A stretch of 64,000 nt of DNA from Hahella sp018986435 (lineage in GTDB: Bacteria > Pseudomonadota > Gammaproteobacteria > Pseudomonadales > Oleiphilaceae), in NCBI RefSeq assembly GCF_050749805.1, contig NZ_CP192738.1, forward strand, positions 1,550,001-1,614,000, given 5' to 3'. The notes under the pieces were generated by a model that worked only from the letters and a program-made list of their open reading frames with translations, made no database searches and was not told where the DNA came from. Every line of letters starts with the position of its first letter. The stretch's first letter is position 1. Both the position numbers and the translations under genes were made by a program. Positions 16,857 through 26,379 of the stretch are shown piece by piece.

Positions 16857-17669
16857 ATGAGTAAAGTACATCCGGTTCAAGTTATTGCAGTCACCGGAGG
16901 AAAGGGGGGTGTCGGCAAGAGCAATGTTTCCATAAATCTGTCCCTCGCGTTAGCGGACCTGGGACGTCGCGTCGTGCTGCTGGATGCGGACCTCGGACTG
17001 GCGAATATTGATGTGTTGCTCGGCGTCACCGCCTCGCGCAATATCGGGGATGTGCTGGCGGGGGATTGCACCCTGCGGGAAGTGATGATTGAAGGACCGG
17101 GGGGGATAAAGATCGTCCCGGCGTCATCCGGCACCCAGCACCTTACTCATCTGTCTCCTCTTGAACATGCGGGTCTGATCAACGCCTTCAGCGATATCAG
17201 CGACGACCTGGACGTGCTGGTGATCGACACGGCGGCGGGTATCTCCGAACAAGTGCTTTCCTTCGTGCGCGCGGCCCAGGAAGCCCTGGTGGTGGTGTGC
17301 GACGAGCCCACCTCCATTACTGACGCCTATGCCGTCATCAAACTGCTCAACAAGAACCACGATATGTACCGTTTTCGGGTGCTCGCCAACATGGTTCGCT
17401 CCGAGCAGGAAGGGCGGCATTTGTTCGGTAAATTATCCAAGGTCACCGAACGCTTTTTGGAAGTTGCGCTACAATATGTAGGAAGCATTCCATTCGACGA
17501 AGCCGTACGCAAATCGGTGCAACGGCAACGTCCTGTGTACGAAGCCTATCCGCGCGCCAAAGCGTCGTTGGCGTACCGCCAGCTGGCGCAAAAAGTGGAC
17601 AACTGGCCGTTGCCGACGGCGCCGAGAGGCAATTTGGAATTCTTTGTGGAGCGTCTGGTGCACAGTTAG
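16857..17669 (+). CDS. fleN: MinD-like flagellar number regulator FleN (FlhG)
   Basis: FleN/FlhG is a ParA/MinD-family ATPase. It limits flagellar number by antagonising the master regulator FleQ and by stimulating FlhF GTPase. The 270-residue product has the deviant Walker A TGGKGGVGKSN at residues 13-23, switch I/II segments LLDADLGLANIDVLLG and VIDTAAGISEQVLSF, and a C-terminal amphipathic segment expected for membrane contact. Its position between flhF and fliA is diagnostic. A second ParA-like gene at 25514 belongs to the chemotaxis array instead. Confidence 0.95.
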   Translation: MSKVHPVQVIAVTGGKGGVGKSNVSINLSLALADLGRRVVLLDADLGLANIDVLLGVTASRNIGDVLAGDCTLREVMIEGPGGIKIVPASSGTQHLTHLSPLEHAGLINAFSDISDDLDVLVIDTAAGISEQVLSFVRAAQEALVVVCDEPTSITDAYAVIKLLNKNHDMYRFRVLANMVRSEQEGRHLFGKLSKVTERFLEVALQYVGSIPFDEAVRKSVQRQRPVYEAYPRAKASLAYRQLAQKVDNWPLPTAPRGNLEFFVERLVHS

Positions 17670-17823
17670 ACACGCGCCGGACGGAATGCGAGGGCTCGCC
17701 CGGCGGCTATATCCCGGGCGCTTGCGATAAGGCGTGATGGTTGCGCCGGACATATCCTCAAACACCCATGAGAACGTTTTTGTTGAAATCATCCGGTTTA
17801 TTGCAGGCCTTGCGCGCAAATTC

Positions 17824-18561
17824 ATGTCATTGGCGAACACTTATATGATGTATAGCGAGACGCGGGCGGAGCGCGCCGACACTTTGGTCAGGCAATACGC
17901 GCCTCTGGTCAAGCGCATCGCGCATCACCTGATCGCCCGTCTGCCCGCCAGCGTGCAGGTGGATGATTTGATTCAGGCGGGCATGATCGGACTGCTGGAA
18001 GCCGCGCAGAAATATGACGCCAGCAAAGGCGCCAAATTCGAAACCTATGCAGGCATCCGCATTCGCGGCGCCATGGTGGACGAAATTCGTAAAGGCGATT
18101 GGGTGCCGCGCTCCGTGCACCGCAACGCCCGCAATATCGCGGACGCGATACACACTATTGAAGCCCGCACCGGCCGAGATGCGTCGGATGCGGAAGTGGC
18201 GGCAGAGCTGGGCATACCCCTGGAGCAATACCACGCCAGCCTGCGCGACGCCAGTTCGGGGAAGCTGTTCAGCCTGGAAGAGCTGGGCGTTCACGGGGAG
18301 GGCGGCTCTGACGACGAAACGTTAACCACCGACAATCCCCTCAGCGACATCGAACAAAACGCCTTTCTGGAAAAATTGAGCGCCGCGATAGACGGTTTGC
18401 CGGAACGGGAGAAGCTGGTGCTGTCTCTCTACTATGACGAAGAACTCAACCTCAAGGAAATCGGCCAGGTGCTCTCAGTCAGCGAGTCCCGGGTCAGTCA
18501 GATTCATTCCCAGGCGACCTTGCGACTGCGATCCCGTCTCTCAGACTGGAAAAACAGCTAA
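17824..18561 (+). CDS. fliA: Flagellar sigma factor FliA (sigma-28)
   Basis: FliA directs transcription of late flagellar and chemotaxis genes. Conserved region 2 (YAPLVKRIAHHLIARLPASVQVDDLIQ) and region 4.2 (EIGQVLSVSESRVSQIHSQ) are both present. I chose the ATG at 17824, which gives 245 residues, close to Pseudomonas FliA; longer in-frame starts at 17734/17737 would add about 30 poorly conserved residues. It is the last gene of flhA-flhF-fleN-fliA. Confidence 0.94.
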   Translation: MSLANTYMMYSETRAERADTLVRQYAPLVKRIAHHLIARLPASVQVDDLIQAGMIGLLEAAQKYDASKGAKFETYAGIRIRGAMVDEIRKGDWVPRSVHRNARNIADAIHTIEARTGRDASDAEVAAELGIPLEQYHASLRDASSGKLFSLEELGVHGEGGSDDETLTTDNPLSDIEQNAFLEKLSAAIDGLPEREKLVLSLYYDEELNLKEIGQVLSVSESRVSQIHSQATLRLRSRLSDWKNS

Positions 18562-18732
18562 ATCAAGCCATTGCCTGCGCAGGTTAATGTTTTTTCGAAA
18601 TCAGCATCCTGCGGTCATGTTTTCTAAAACAACTTGTATCAAAAAACTGGATAGTACGGCGCGACCAGCTAGACTTACTCAGTAGAGTAATGAAATCAAA
18701 GGGTTTCCAGCGTCGCCATTGTGGAGGTTACA

Positions 18733-19119
18733 TTGGACAAGAACATGAAAATCCTCGTTGTAGATGACTTTTCAACAATGAGGCGGATTATTAAAAACCT
18801 GCTTCGGGATTTGGGCTTCACCAATACCGATGAAGCGGATGACGGGTCCACCGCGCTGCCGATGTTAAAAACCGGGAAGTTTGATTTTCTGGTCACTGAC
18901 TGGAATATGCCCGGAATGACGGGAATCGAATTACTCCAGGCTGTTCGCGCTGATGATAGTCTGAAAAACCTGCCGGTGCTCATGGTGACGGCGGAAGCCA
19001 AACGGGATCAGATTGTCGCAGCGGCGCAGGCGGGTGTTAACGGGTATGTGGTGAAGCCGTTTACTGCGGCCGTGCTGAAGGAAAAGATAGAGAAAATCTT
19101 CGAGCGGATCGACTCATAA
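18733..19119 (+). CDS. cheY: Chemotaxis response regulator CheY
   Basis: CheY is a single-domain receiver that, when phosphorylated by CheA, binds FliM and changes rotation. The acidic pair is near residue 11, phospho-acceptor Asp56 lies in FLVTDWNMPGMTG, and the conserved Thr (VTAEAK) and Lys (VVKPFT) are present. GGAGG at 18722-18726 favours a TTG start at 18733; the ATG at 18745 would give MKILVVDD as in Pseudomonas. It is the first gene of cheY-cheZ-cheA-cheB. Confidence 0.95.
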   Translation: MDKNMKILVVDDFSTMRRIIKNLLRDLGFTNTDEADDGSTALPMLKTGKFDFLVTDWNMPGMTGIELLQAVRADDSLKNLPVLMVTAEAKRDQIVAAAQAGVNGYVVKPFTAAVLKEKIEKIFERIDS

Positions 19120-19138
19120 TAAAACCGCAGGAATTACT

Positions 19139-19930
19139 ATGACCAATGAACAGCAGCCACCATCCTCCTCCCAAGAGGAAATTGAGACGCGCTTGAGCGA
19201 GCAGGCGGCGAGCTTGATGGAGCACGTTAGTAAGGGGGACTTTGGCGAAGCGTTGCGGGTAATTTCCGACCTTAATGACACTCGGGACCGTACGCTGTAC
19301 CACGAAGTGGGCAAGTTGACCCGTTCGTTGCACGAAGCCATACGCAATTTCAATATCGACATGGGCAATGTGAGGATGAATCAGGAGGAGGAGCTGTCGA
19401 AAATCGCTGACGCCTCTGATCGCCTTTCCTATGTGGTCGATATGACCAACAAAGCCGCCAACAAGACCATGGATATGGTGGAAGCGAGCATGCCTGTGGC
19501 GATAGAGATGAAGCAGGAGGCCCATGAGCTGAAAGAAGCCTGGGGACGACTGCGCCGTCGGGAAATGGACCCCTCTGAGTTCCGTGAGCTGTATAAGCGC
19601 ATTGATAAGTTTTTGGTGGATCTGGCCGCTAACAGCGACAAGGTGTACACCAATCTGTCGGAAATATTATTGGCTCAGGACTTTCAGGATCTCACGGGAC
19701 AGGTCATCAACAAGGTTACCGGTCTGGTCAAGGAAGTAGAAGTGAATCTGGTCAAACTGGTCGCCATGGCGGGCAAGGTTGACCGCATAACAGGCATTCA
19801 GCATGAGATGAAAGCCGAAGAAGAGTCTATTACAAAAGGGCACGGCCCGCAGATCCAGACCGAAGGACGCTCAGATGTCGTCGCCAGCCAGGACGACGTG
19901 GACGACCTTCTTTCCAGCCTTGGTTTCTGA
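19139..19930 (+). CDS. cheZ: CheY-P phosphatase CheZ
   Basis: CheZ removes phosphate from CheY-P. The 263-residue protein is a long four-helix-bundle coiled coil. The catalytic-glutamine region reads ILLAQDFQDLTGQVINKV (about residues 178-195), with the Gln inside DFQDLTGQ. The C-terminal CheY-binding peptide is the end DDVDDLLSSLGF, as in enterobacterial CheZ. It is translated from an ATG 19 bases after cheY and followed 11 bases later by cheA. Confidence 0.95.
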   Translation: MTNEQQPPSSSQEEIETRLSEQAASLMEHVSKGDFGEALRVISDLNDTRDRTLYHEVGKLTRSLHEAIRNFNIDMGNVRMNQEEELSKIADASDRLSYVVDMTNKAANKTMDMVEASMPVAIEMKQEAHELKEAWGRLRRREMDPSEFRELYKRIDKFLVDLAANSDKVYTNLSEILLAQDFQDLTGQVINKVTGLVKEVEVNLVKLVAMAGKVDRITGIQHEMKAEEESITKGHGPQIQTEGRSDVVASQDDVDDLLSSLGF

Positions 19931-19941
19931 GGAGCACATGA

Positions 19942-22422
19942 ATGGGGTTTGAAGCGGACGAAGAAATCCTGCAGGACTTTCTAGTCGAAGCGGGAGAAAT
20001 TCTTGAACAGCTCTCAGAGCAGTTGGTGGAACTGGAGCAGAACCCGGACGACCGCGATCTGCTGAATGCCATTTTCCGTGGGTTCCACACCGTCAAAGGC
20101 GGCGCCGGTTTCCTTCAGTTGGACGCCCTGGTGGAATGCTGCCATGTGGCGGAAAACGTCTTCGACCTGTTGCGTAACGGTCAGCTCAGTGTCGACTCCG
20201 AATTGATGGATGTCGTGCTGCAGGCGCTGGACGCCGTCAACGAAATGTTTTCCCAGGTGAAAATGCGGGAAGAACTGACCCCCGCCGCGCCCGAACTCAT
20301 GGCCGCCCTGGAGCGACTGGCCAGCGGCGAATCCGCCTCTGTGGCGGAAGAAGCTGACGAGCCTGCCGAAGAAGCCGTTGAAGAGCACGAAGAAGACGCG
20401 GCTGAAGACGTTGAAGAGCCTGTGGCGTCGGCGGAAGGCGATATCACCGACGACGAATTCGAGAATCTTCTCAACGCCTTGGACGATGAAGACGGCGGCG
20501 AGAAAGCGGAGGCGTCGGAGTCGAAAGGCGAAGGCGATGAAATCACCGAAGACGAGTTCGAGAAACTGCTGGATCAACTGCATGGTCCCGGCAAGTTTGG
20601 AGGTCCTCAGGAAGGCAAGCCCGCCAAGGCTGCTCCCGAACCTGCTCCGGTTCCTCAGGAAGAAGCGGCTGAAGCCGTGTCCGCCGGCGACGGTGATGAA
20701 ATCACCGACGATGAATTTGAAGCCTTGTTGGATGAACTGCACGGCAAAGGCAAGTTTGACGGCGCCGTCTCTGACGGGACTGAGCAGAAGAAGGCCCCTG
20801 CCGCGGAGAAGAAAGGCAAACCTGCGGCGAAAGCCGAGCCTGAAAAGCCTGCAAAGAAAGTAGAGAAAAAAGAGGAAGCCGCCGCTGGCGACTCCGAACT
20901 GATTACCGACGACGAATTCGAAAAACTGCTGGACGAGTTACACGGCTCCGGCAAGGGACCGAGTCCTACCGGGGGCGCCAAACCTGCCGCGGCAAAACCG
21001 GCGGAAAAGGCGGCTGTGAAAAAAGAGCCCGCCAAGAAGGAGCCGGTCAAGAAAGAGCCGCCGAAAGTCGTCAAGCCCGCCCCAGCTCCAGCCCGCGCCG
21101 AGCCGGACGAAGAACGGCGTCAGCCTGCGGCGAGCGCCGCCGCCGGGAAAGACGCCCAGGCCAGCATCGCCACGGAAACCACGGTGCGGGTGGACACCAA
21201 GCGCCTCGACGACATCATGAACATGGTCGGCGAACTGGTGCTGGTGCGTAACCGTCTCAAGCGTTTAGGCGAAGAGTTCGCCGACGAGAACATGAGTAAA
21301 GCCGTGTCCAATCTGGACGTGGTCACCAGTGACTTGCAGTCCGCCGTCATGCAGACGCGGATGCAGCCCATCAAGAAAGTATTTGGCCGTTTCCCCCGCG
21401 TGGTGAGGGATCTGGCGCGCAACCTGCGCAAAGAAGTCAATCTGGTGTTGCGTGGGGAAGATACCGACCTGGATAAGAACCTGGTCGAAGCTCTGTCCGA
21501 CCCACTGGTCCACTTGGTGCGTAACGCAGTGGACCACGGTATCGAATCTCCCGAAGCGCGCGAGCAAAAAGGCAAACCGCGGGTAGGGCGTGTGGTGCTG
21601 GCGGCGGAGCAGGAAGGCGACCATATTCTGCTGTCCATCGAAGATGACGGCGCGGGTATGGACCCGGTGGTCTTGCGTCAGAAAGCAGTAGAAAAAGGCA
21701 TCTACGATGTGGACGCCGCAGAGCGTCTCACCGATAACGAAGCGTATAACCTGATATTCGCGCCGGGATTCTCCACCAAGACGGAAATATCCGATGTGTC
21801 CGGGCGTGGCGTCGGGATGGACGTGGTCAAAACCAAGATCACCCAGTTGAACGGCACCATCCATATTGAATCAGAGTTGGGGCGCGGTTCGCGCATTGTA
21901 ATCAAAGTGCCGTTGACCCTCGCCATCATGCCGACCTTGATGGTGATGCTGGGAGATCAGGCGTTCGCATTCCCATTGGTGAGCGTGGTGGAAATATTCC
22001 ACCTTGACCTGACCCAGACCAATATCGTCGATGGGCAGGAATGTATTGTGGTGCGCGAGAATGTGTTCCCGCTCTTCCACATCAAACGCTGGCTGGTGAA
22101 GGGCGCGCAATTCGAACCTACGGAAGAGAACGGTCATGTGGTGATTGTCTCTGTCGGCACCAAGCGCGTGGGCTTTGTGGTCGATCAGCTGGTCGGCCAG
22201 GAAGAGGTGGTCATCAAACCCTTGGGCAAAATGCTGCACGGCACGCCGGGAATGGCCGGCGCCACTATCACCGGAGACGGGCGCATTGCGCTGATACTGG
22301 ACATTCCCAGCATGCTTGGACGCTACGCCAAGTCCAGCAAAGTATACGGTCGGCCGACGTTCAGGAAGAGTCAGTTGGTGGCGGACTCGGATGAAACGGA
22401 GCCCGCGGCTTCCGCAGGCTGA
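19942..22422 (+). CDS. cheA: Chemotaxis histidine kinase CheA with four internal docking repeats
   Basis: CheA is the receptor-coupled histidine kinase that phosphorylates CheY and CheB. The P1/Hpt domain is at 1-110 with His49 in HTVKGGAGFLQ. Dimerisation and kinase domains run from about 420 to 680 (VGELVLVRNRLKR; N-box LVRNAVDHGIESPEAR; G1 EDDGAGMDP; G2 GRGVGMDVV), and the CheW-like P5 domain from about 685 to 815. The 826 residues exceed the enterobacterial form (654) because residues 130-405 are an acidic, Ala/Pro/Lys-rich linker. It carries four copies of an ITDDEFExLL(D/N) motif at residues 168, 201, 254 and 321. The linker probably replaces a conventional P2 domain and docks ParP or response regulators. 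Confidence 0.95.
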   Translation: MGFEADEEILQDFLVEAGEILEQLSEQLVELEQNPDDRDLLNAIFRGFHTVKGGAGFLQLDALVECCHVAENVFDLLRNGQLSVDSELMDVVLQALDAVNEMFSQVKMREELTPAAPELMAALERLASGESASVAEEADEPAEEAVEEHEEDAAEDVEEPVASAEGDITDDEFENLLNALDDEDGGEKAEASESKGEGDEITEDEFEKLLDQLHGPGKFGGPQEGKPAKAAPEPAPVPQEEAAEAVSAGDGDEITDDEFEALLDELHGKGKFDGAVSDGTEQKKAPAAEKKGKPAAKAEPEKPAKKVEKKEEAAAGDSELITDDEFEKLLDELHGSGKGPSPTGGAKPAAAKPAEKAAVKKEPAKKEPVKKEPPKVVKPAPAPARAEPDEERRQPAASAAAGKDAQASIATETTVRVDTKRLDDIMNMVGELVLVRNRLKRLGEEFADENMSKAVSNLDVVTSDLQSAVMQTRMQPIKKVFGRFPRVVRDLARNLRKEVNLVLRGEDTDLDKNLVEALSDPLVHLVRNAVDHGIESPEAREQKGKPRVGRVVLAAEQEGDHILLSIEDDGAGMDPVVLRQKAVEKGIYDVDAAERLTDNEAYNLIFAPGFSTKTEISDVSGRGVGMDVVKTKITQLNGTIHIESELGRGSRIVIKVPLTLAIMPTLMVMLGDQAFAFPLVSVVEIFHLDLTQTNIVDGQECIVVRENVFPLFHIKRWLVKGAQFEPTEENGHVVIVSVGTKRVGFVVDQLVGQEEVVIKPLGKMLHGTPGMAGATITGDGRIALILDIPSMLGRYAKSSKVYGRPTFRKSQLVADSDETEPAASAG

Positions 22423-22477
22423 GCGCCTGTCATAAGGCGCAGCGGCGGAGTGATTTCCAAAAACGGGAGACCGATGA

Positions 22478-23650
22478 ATGGCCTTAAAGGTCCTGGTAGT
22501 AGATGATTCGGGATTTTTCAGACGTCGCCTTTGCGAGATCCTGAACTCCATCAGCGATGTCGATGTCGTCGGCACGGCCAGCAATGGCCGCGAAGGCGTG
22601 GACATGGCGCTTAAACTGAAGCCCGACGTCATCACCATGGACTACGAGATGCCGGTCATGGACGGCATTACTGCGGTTAGGGAAATCATGCGGACTCAGC
22701 CCACGCCGGTCTTGATGTTTTCCTCTCTTACCTACGAAGGCGCACGAGTGACCTTTGACGCCCTGGAAGCCGGCGCGGTGGATTTTCTACCGAAGAGCTT
22801 CGAGGCGATGTCCGGCGACGCCTCCAAGATCAAACGCCTGCTGCACGACCGCATTAAAGAAGTTTCGCGAGCCAAATATCGTATGTCCGGGGCCTCCGCT
22901 CCAGCGCCGGAGCCGGCCAAACCCGCGCCGCCGACGCCCGTACGCGAGCCGCCCAAGCCTGCCGCGCCGACGCCGCGCGCCGCTGAACCACGCGCCAAGG
23001 CGCCGCCGGCCAAACCGGAACCGAAGGTAGAGCCAAAACCGGAAGTGAAGGCGGCGAAAACCCGACGCACGCCGCGTCAGGACTATAAAGTGGTGCTGAT
23101 CGGCACTTCCACTGGCGGTCCGGTTGCGCTGCAAAAAATTCTCACCCGCTTACCGGGCGCGTTTCCAGCGCCGCTGGTGCTGGTGCAGCATATGCCGGCC
23201 TCTTTTACGCCGGCGTTTGCTGAACGTCTGAATCGTCTGTCGCAACTGTCCGTCAAACAGGCGGAGAACGGCGAGATCCTTAAGCCCGGATGGGCCTACA
23301 TCGCCCCTGGCGGCAAACAGACTTTGATCGAACGCGTCGGCGCTCAGGCTCGGGTCAAAATTCTCGACGGAGACGAGCGCTTGCACTACAAACCCTGCGT
23401 GGACGTCACTTTTGGCTCCTGCGCCAAGATGTTTCCCGGCAAAGTACTGGGCGTCATCTTGACCGGCATGGGCGCGGACGGCCGCGAAGGCTGCCGCATG
23501 CTGAAAGAAAGTGGTTCTGTGGTCTGGTCTCAGGATGAAGCGACCAGTGTGATTTACGGTATGCCGATGGCGGTGGCCACCGCCGGTCTGTCGGATGAAG
23601 TCTTAGCCCTGGATGAATTTGCGCCGCGGTTGATTGACGGTGTCGGATAA
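22478..23650 (+). CDS. cheB: Receptor methylesterase CheB
   Basis: CheB demethylates (and deamidates) chemoreceptors when phosphorylated by CheA. The receiver spans 1-120 with Asp55 in VITMDYEMPVMDG. The catalytic domain (about 200-385) shows the Ser-His-Asp triad in GTSTGGPVAL, VQHMP and GMGADGREG. Between them lies an unusually long Pro/Ala/Lys-rich linker (about 135-195). The stop codon overlaps the ATG of motC, indicating coupled translation. Confidence 0.95.
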   Translation: MALKVLVVDDSGFFRRRLCEILNSISDVDVVGTASNGREGVDMALKLKPDVITMDYEMPVMDGITAVREIMRTQPTPVLMFSSLTYEGARVTFDALEAGAVDFLPKSFEAMSGDASKIKRLLHDRIKEVSRAKYRMSGASAPAPEPAKPAPPTPVREPPKPAAPTPRAAEPRAKAPPAKPEPKVEPKPEVKAAKTRRTPRQDYKVVLIGTSTGGPVALQKILTRLPGAFPAPLVLVQHMPASFTPAFAERLNRLSQLSVKQAENGEILKPGWAYIAPGGKQTLIERVGAQARVKILDGDERLHYKPCVDVTFGSCAKMFPGKVLGVILTGMGADGREGCRMLKESGSVVWSQDEATSVIYGMPMAVATAGLSDEVLALDEFAPRLIDGVG

Positions 23651-24387
23651 TGGACTTACTCAGCATCGTGGGCGTCCTGATCGCCCTGGTGGCGATCATC
23701 GGCGGCAACCTGATCGAAGGCGGCGATGTTTCCTCCTTACTGAATCTGCCGGCGGCGCTGATCGTCATTGGCGGCACGTTCGGCGCTATCGTGCTGCAGC
23801 ACTCCGGCAAGGTGTTGAAGCGTTCCTTTAAGCAGTTTCTCTGGGTTTTTCTCCCTCCCTATCTTAGTTTTGAAGACGACATCCAGAAGGTCATCTCCTG
23901 GAGCATGGTGGCGCGCAAGGAAGGGCTGTTGGGATTGGAGTCCGTGGCGGAAAAAGAGCGCGATCCGTTTTCCCGCAAAGGGCTGCAACTACTGGTGGAC
24001 GGTGCCGAGCCGGAATCCATCCGCAGCATCATGGAGCTGGAGCTTAACAGCCGCGAGCAGCGTGATCTGGACGCCAGCAAAGTCTATGAAGCTATGGGCG
24101 GCTACGCGCCTACATTGGGGATTCTCGGCGCCGTGCTTGGGTTGATTCAGGTCATGAGCCATTTGGAGGACCCTTCCATGTTAGGGCCCGGCATCGCCAC
24201 GGCCTTTGTCGCCACTATCTACGGGGTCGCGCTGGCCAACCTGTTCTACTTTCCCATCGCCAATAAATTGAAAGGCATTGTGCACGAGCAATCGCTGCTG
24301 CGTGAAATGATGATCGAAGGCATCGTCGCTATCGCCGAAGGAGAGAATCCCAAAGCAATAGAATTGAAGCTGAAAGGGTTTCTGTAA
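23650..24387 (+). CDS. motC: Flagellar stator protein MotC (MotA family)
   Basis: This is a stator ion-channel subunit of the MotA/PomA family, four transmembrane helices, 245 residues. The N-terminus MDLLSIVGVLIALVAIIGG and the helix pair GGYAPTLGILGAVLGLIQVM ... GIATAFVATIYGVALANLF match the MotA core. The cytoplasmic loop carries charged torque residues around LNSREQRD. It overlaps cheB and is followed by motD. This cheB-motC-motD placement is the Pseudomonas pattern, where MotCD is the second stator, used for swarming. Confidence 0.93.
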   Translation: MDLLSIVGVLIALVAIIGGNLIEGGDVSSLLNLPAALIVIGGTFGAIVLQHSGKVLKRSFKQFLWVFLPPYLSFEDDIQKVISWSMVARKEGLLGLESVAEKERDPFSRKGLQLLVDGAEPESIRSIMELELNSREQRDLDASKVYEAMGGYAPTLGILGAVLGLIQVMSHLEDPSMLGPGIATAFVATIYGVALANLFYFPIANKLKGIVHEQSLLREMMIEGIVAIAEGENPKAIELKLKGFL

Positions 24388-24435
24388 TGAAGCCTGTTGT
24401 TACCCCTTCATGTCGATAAGCGGGAGTCGCCAGTT

Positions 24436-25218
24436 ATGAGAAAGCGCCGCCGCAACCGGGAAGAATCCCATAACCACGAACGCTGGCTGGTGTCCTATGC
24501 GGACTTCATCACCCTGCTGTTCGCGTTTTTCGTGGTGATGTATTCGGTTTCCTCCGTCAACGAGGGCAAGTACAAAGTCCTGTCTGAAACGTTGGAAGGG
24601 GTGTTCAACGCCACGCAACGCAGCCTTAACCCTATTCAGGTTGGACAGCAGACAGCGGCGCCTCCGCAAAGTGAATCGCCTGCGATACAGCCTTTCGACA
24701 GTCCGGAAAGCCAGCCCGGCGAAACCACGGAAGAGCAGGAAGGGGAGCGCTTGCGGGAAATCGCCAATCGGTTTAACTACCGGCTAAAAGGGTTGATTGG
24801 ACAAGGCATGGTGTCCATCAACGAGAATGACAACTGGATCGAGCTGTCCCTGCGTAACAATCTGCTGTTCAACAGTGGCGACGCCGTGCCGGTGGACGCT
24901 GCGTTCAATCTGATCGACGGCATCGCCGGCATCCTCAAAGACTACCCCAACGCCATTCTGGTGGAGGGCTTCACTGACAACGTGCCTATTCGCAGTTCGA
25001 TTTATCCTTCCAACTGGGAGCTTTCCTCGGCGCGTTCTGCGGCGGTGGCGCGCTTGCTGATTATCGGCGGCGTTGACCCAAGACGTCTGGCGGCGGTGGG
25101 ATACGGCGAATATCAGCCGGTCGCCCGTAACGATACCACCGAGGGGCGGCAAAGAAACCGTCGAGTGGTTTTGTTGGTGGCCAAGGACGCCAAAGTGCGT
25201 CTCACCATGCGGCGCTGA
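24436..25218 (+). CDS. motD: Flagellar stator protein MotD (MotB family)
   Basis: This is the peptidoglycan-anchored partner of MotC. The 260-residue product has a basic cytoplasmic leader, then a single transmembrane helix containing the proton-carrying Asp (WLVSYADFITLLFAFFVVMY, about residues 18-37), a plug/linker, and an OmpA-like domain (about 125-250). The OmpA domain has LVEGFTDNVPI and NWELSSARSAAVARLL. The ATG at 24436 has a GGGAG site; an upstream start at 24397 lacks one and adds 13 residues. Confidence 0.93.
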   Translation: MRKRRRNREESHNHERWLVSYADFITLLFAFFVVMYSVSSVNEGKYKVLSETLEGVFNATQRSLNPIQVGQQTAAPPQSESPAIQPFDSPESQPGETTEEQEGERLREIANRFNYRLKGLIGQGMVSINENDNWIELSLRNNLLFNSGDAVPVDAAFNLIDGIAGILKDYPNAILVEGFTDNVPIRSSIYPSNWELSSARSAAVARLLIIGGVDPRRLAAVGYGEYQPVARNDTTEGRQRNRRVVLLVAKDAKVRLTMRR

Positions 25219-25513
25219 CCAGGTCAGGGCAGGCGCGCAGTTTTCCCGCCAATTGACGGTTTATCCTGCTGAAACAGGCCGCGAGATCCCGGCGTTGGCA
25301 TATATCGTGCAATCCCCTCATGGCGAAACAGGGAGAGACGGATTGCGGCGCTGACTTGCCGACGCTGCGCATAAGGATTGTCATTAATGTCCGTCACTGT
25401 GAGCTTCTATACTGTCATTAGGAACTCTGTTGCGACATGACGAATATGCGCCGCAGAGACGCTGTGACGCGCTGTCGTCACCTATCTGAACATCAACGCG
25501 GGGAGTATCGACC

Positions 25514-26329
25514 GTGCGAATCTGGACCGTCGCGAATCAAAAAGGAGGCGTGGGTAAAACCACAACCGCCGTCGCCCTCGGCGGGATTCTGGCGCAACAA
25601 GGCAAGCGGGTGCTGTTGCTGGACCTTGATCCGCACGGCTCGCTGACGTCTTATTTCAAATATGACCCGGACAGTATCCGCGGCAGCGTATACGACTTAT
25701 TCATGCATGAGGGCAAAGTGCCGGCGGATTTGCCGCGCACTCTGATCCGCGACACCAGCCACCCCAATCTTAAGCTGTTGCCGGCGTCTACGGCGCAAGC
25801 CACGCTGGAGCGGAAAATGGTGGGTGTGGAAGGCATGGGATTAATCATTTCCAAGGCGCTGGCGCACTTGTGGGACGACTTCGATTACGCCTTTCTGGAT
25901 AACACGCCGGTGCTTGGCGTATTGCTCATCAATGCGCTGGCGGCCTGCCAGCATATTCTGATTCCGGTGCAGACGGAATTTCTGGCGCTGAAGGGGCTGG
26001 AACGCATGCTGCACACCCTTGGCATGGTGATGAAGAGTCAGAAGAATCCGCTTTCCTATACTGTCATTCCCACGATGTTCGACCGTCGCACGCAGGCGTC
26101 GGTGCAGACCTTCCGCACGCTGCGACATCAGTATGGCGATGTGGTCTGGCGCTATGCGATTCCCGTGGACACCAAATTCCGCGACGCCAGCCGGGCGGGC
26201 GTGATTCCTTCCATGTACGACGCCGCCACCCATGGCGTGCGCGGCTATGAAAAACTGTTGCATGACCTGTTGGAAGCCAACGTGGGGTTCAATCCGCCGA
26301 CTCAGGCCCAGGCGGGCGGCGCGGCTTAA
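25514..26329 (+). CDS. parC: ParA-type ATPase ParC for polar chemotaxis arrays
   Basis: This is a Soj/ParA-like ATPase of 271 residues, starting at GTG 25514 behind GGGGAG. The Walker A is NQKGGVGKTTTAVALGG (residues 7-23), and the switch segment LLLDLDPHGSL follows. In Vibrio the equivalent gene in the same place (cheB-parC-parP-cheW) positions chemoreceptor arrays at the pole and hands them to both daughters. The 295 bases upstream (25219-25513) contain no clear promoter that I can defend. Confidence 0.88.
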   Translation: MRIWTVANQKGGVGKTTTAVALGGILAQQGKRVLLLDLDPHGSLTSYFKYDPDSIRGSVYDLFMHEGKVPADLPRTLIRDTSHPNLKLLPASTAQATLERKMVGVEGMGLIISKALAHLWDDFDYAFLDNTPVLGVLLINALAACQHILIPVQTEFLALKGLERMLHTLGMVMKSQKNPLSYTVIPTMFDRRTQASVQTFRTLRHQYGDVVWRYAIPVDTKFRDASRAGVIPSMYDAATHGVRGYEKLLHDLLEANVGFNPPTQAQAGGAA

Positions 26330-26379
26330 CTAAAGGGCGGCGGAGGTCGCCGCAGGCATTAAAGGATACTTGTTGAGTA

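Noticed and set aside
20014..20742. 242-residue minus-strand frame within cheA
   Set aside because: Antisense of the low-complexity CheA linker; Phe/Gly/Val-rich as expected for a complement of Glu/Asp/Ala codons.
25514..26329. Plasmid or chromosome partition ParA
   Set aside because: No parB partner or parS-like sites nearby; the che-parC-parP-cheW order identifies it as the chemotaxis array ATPase.
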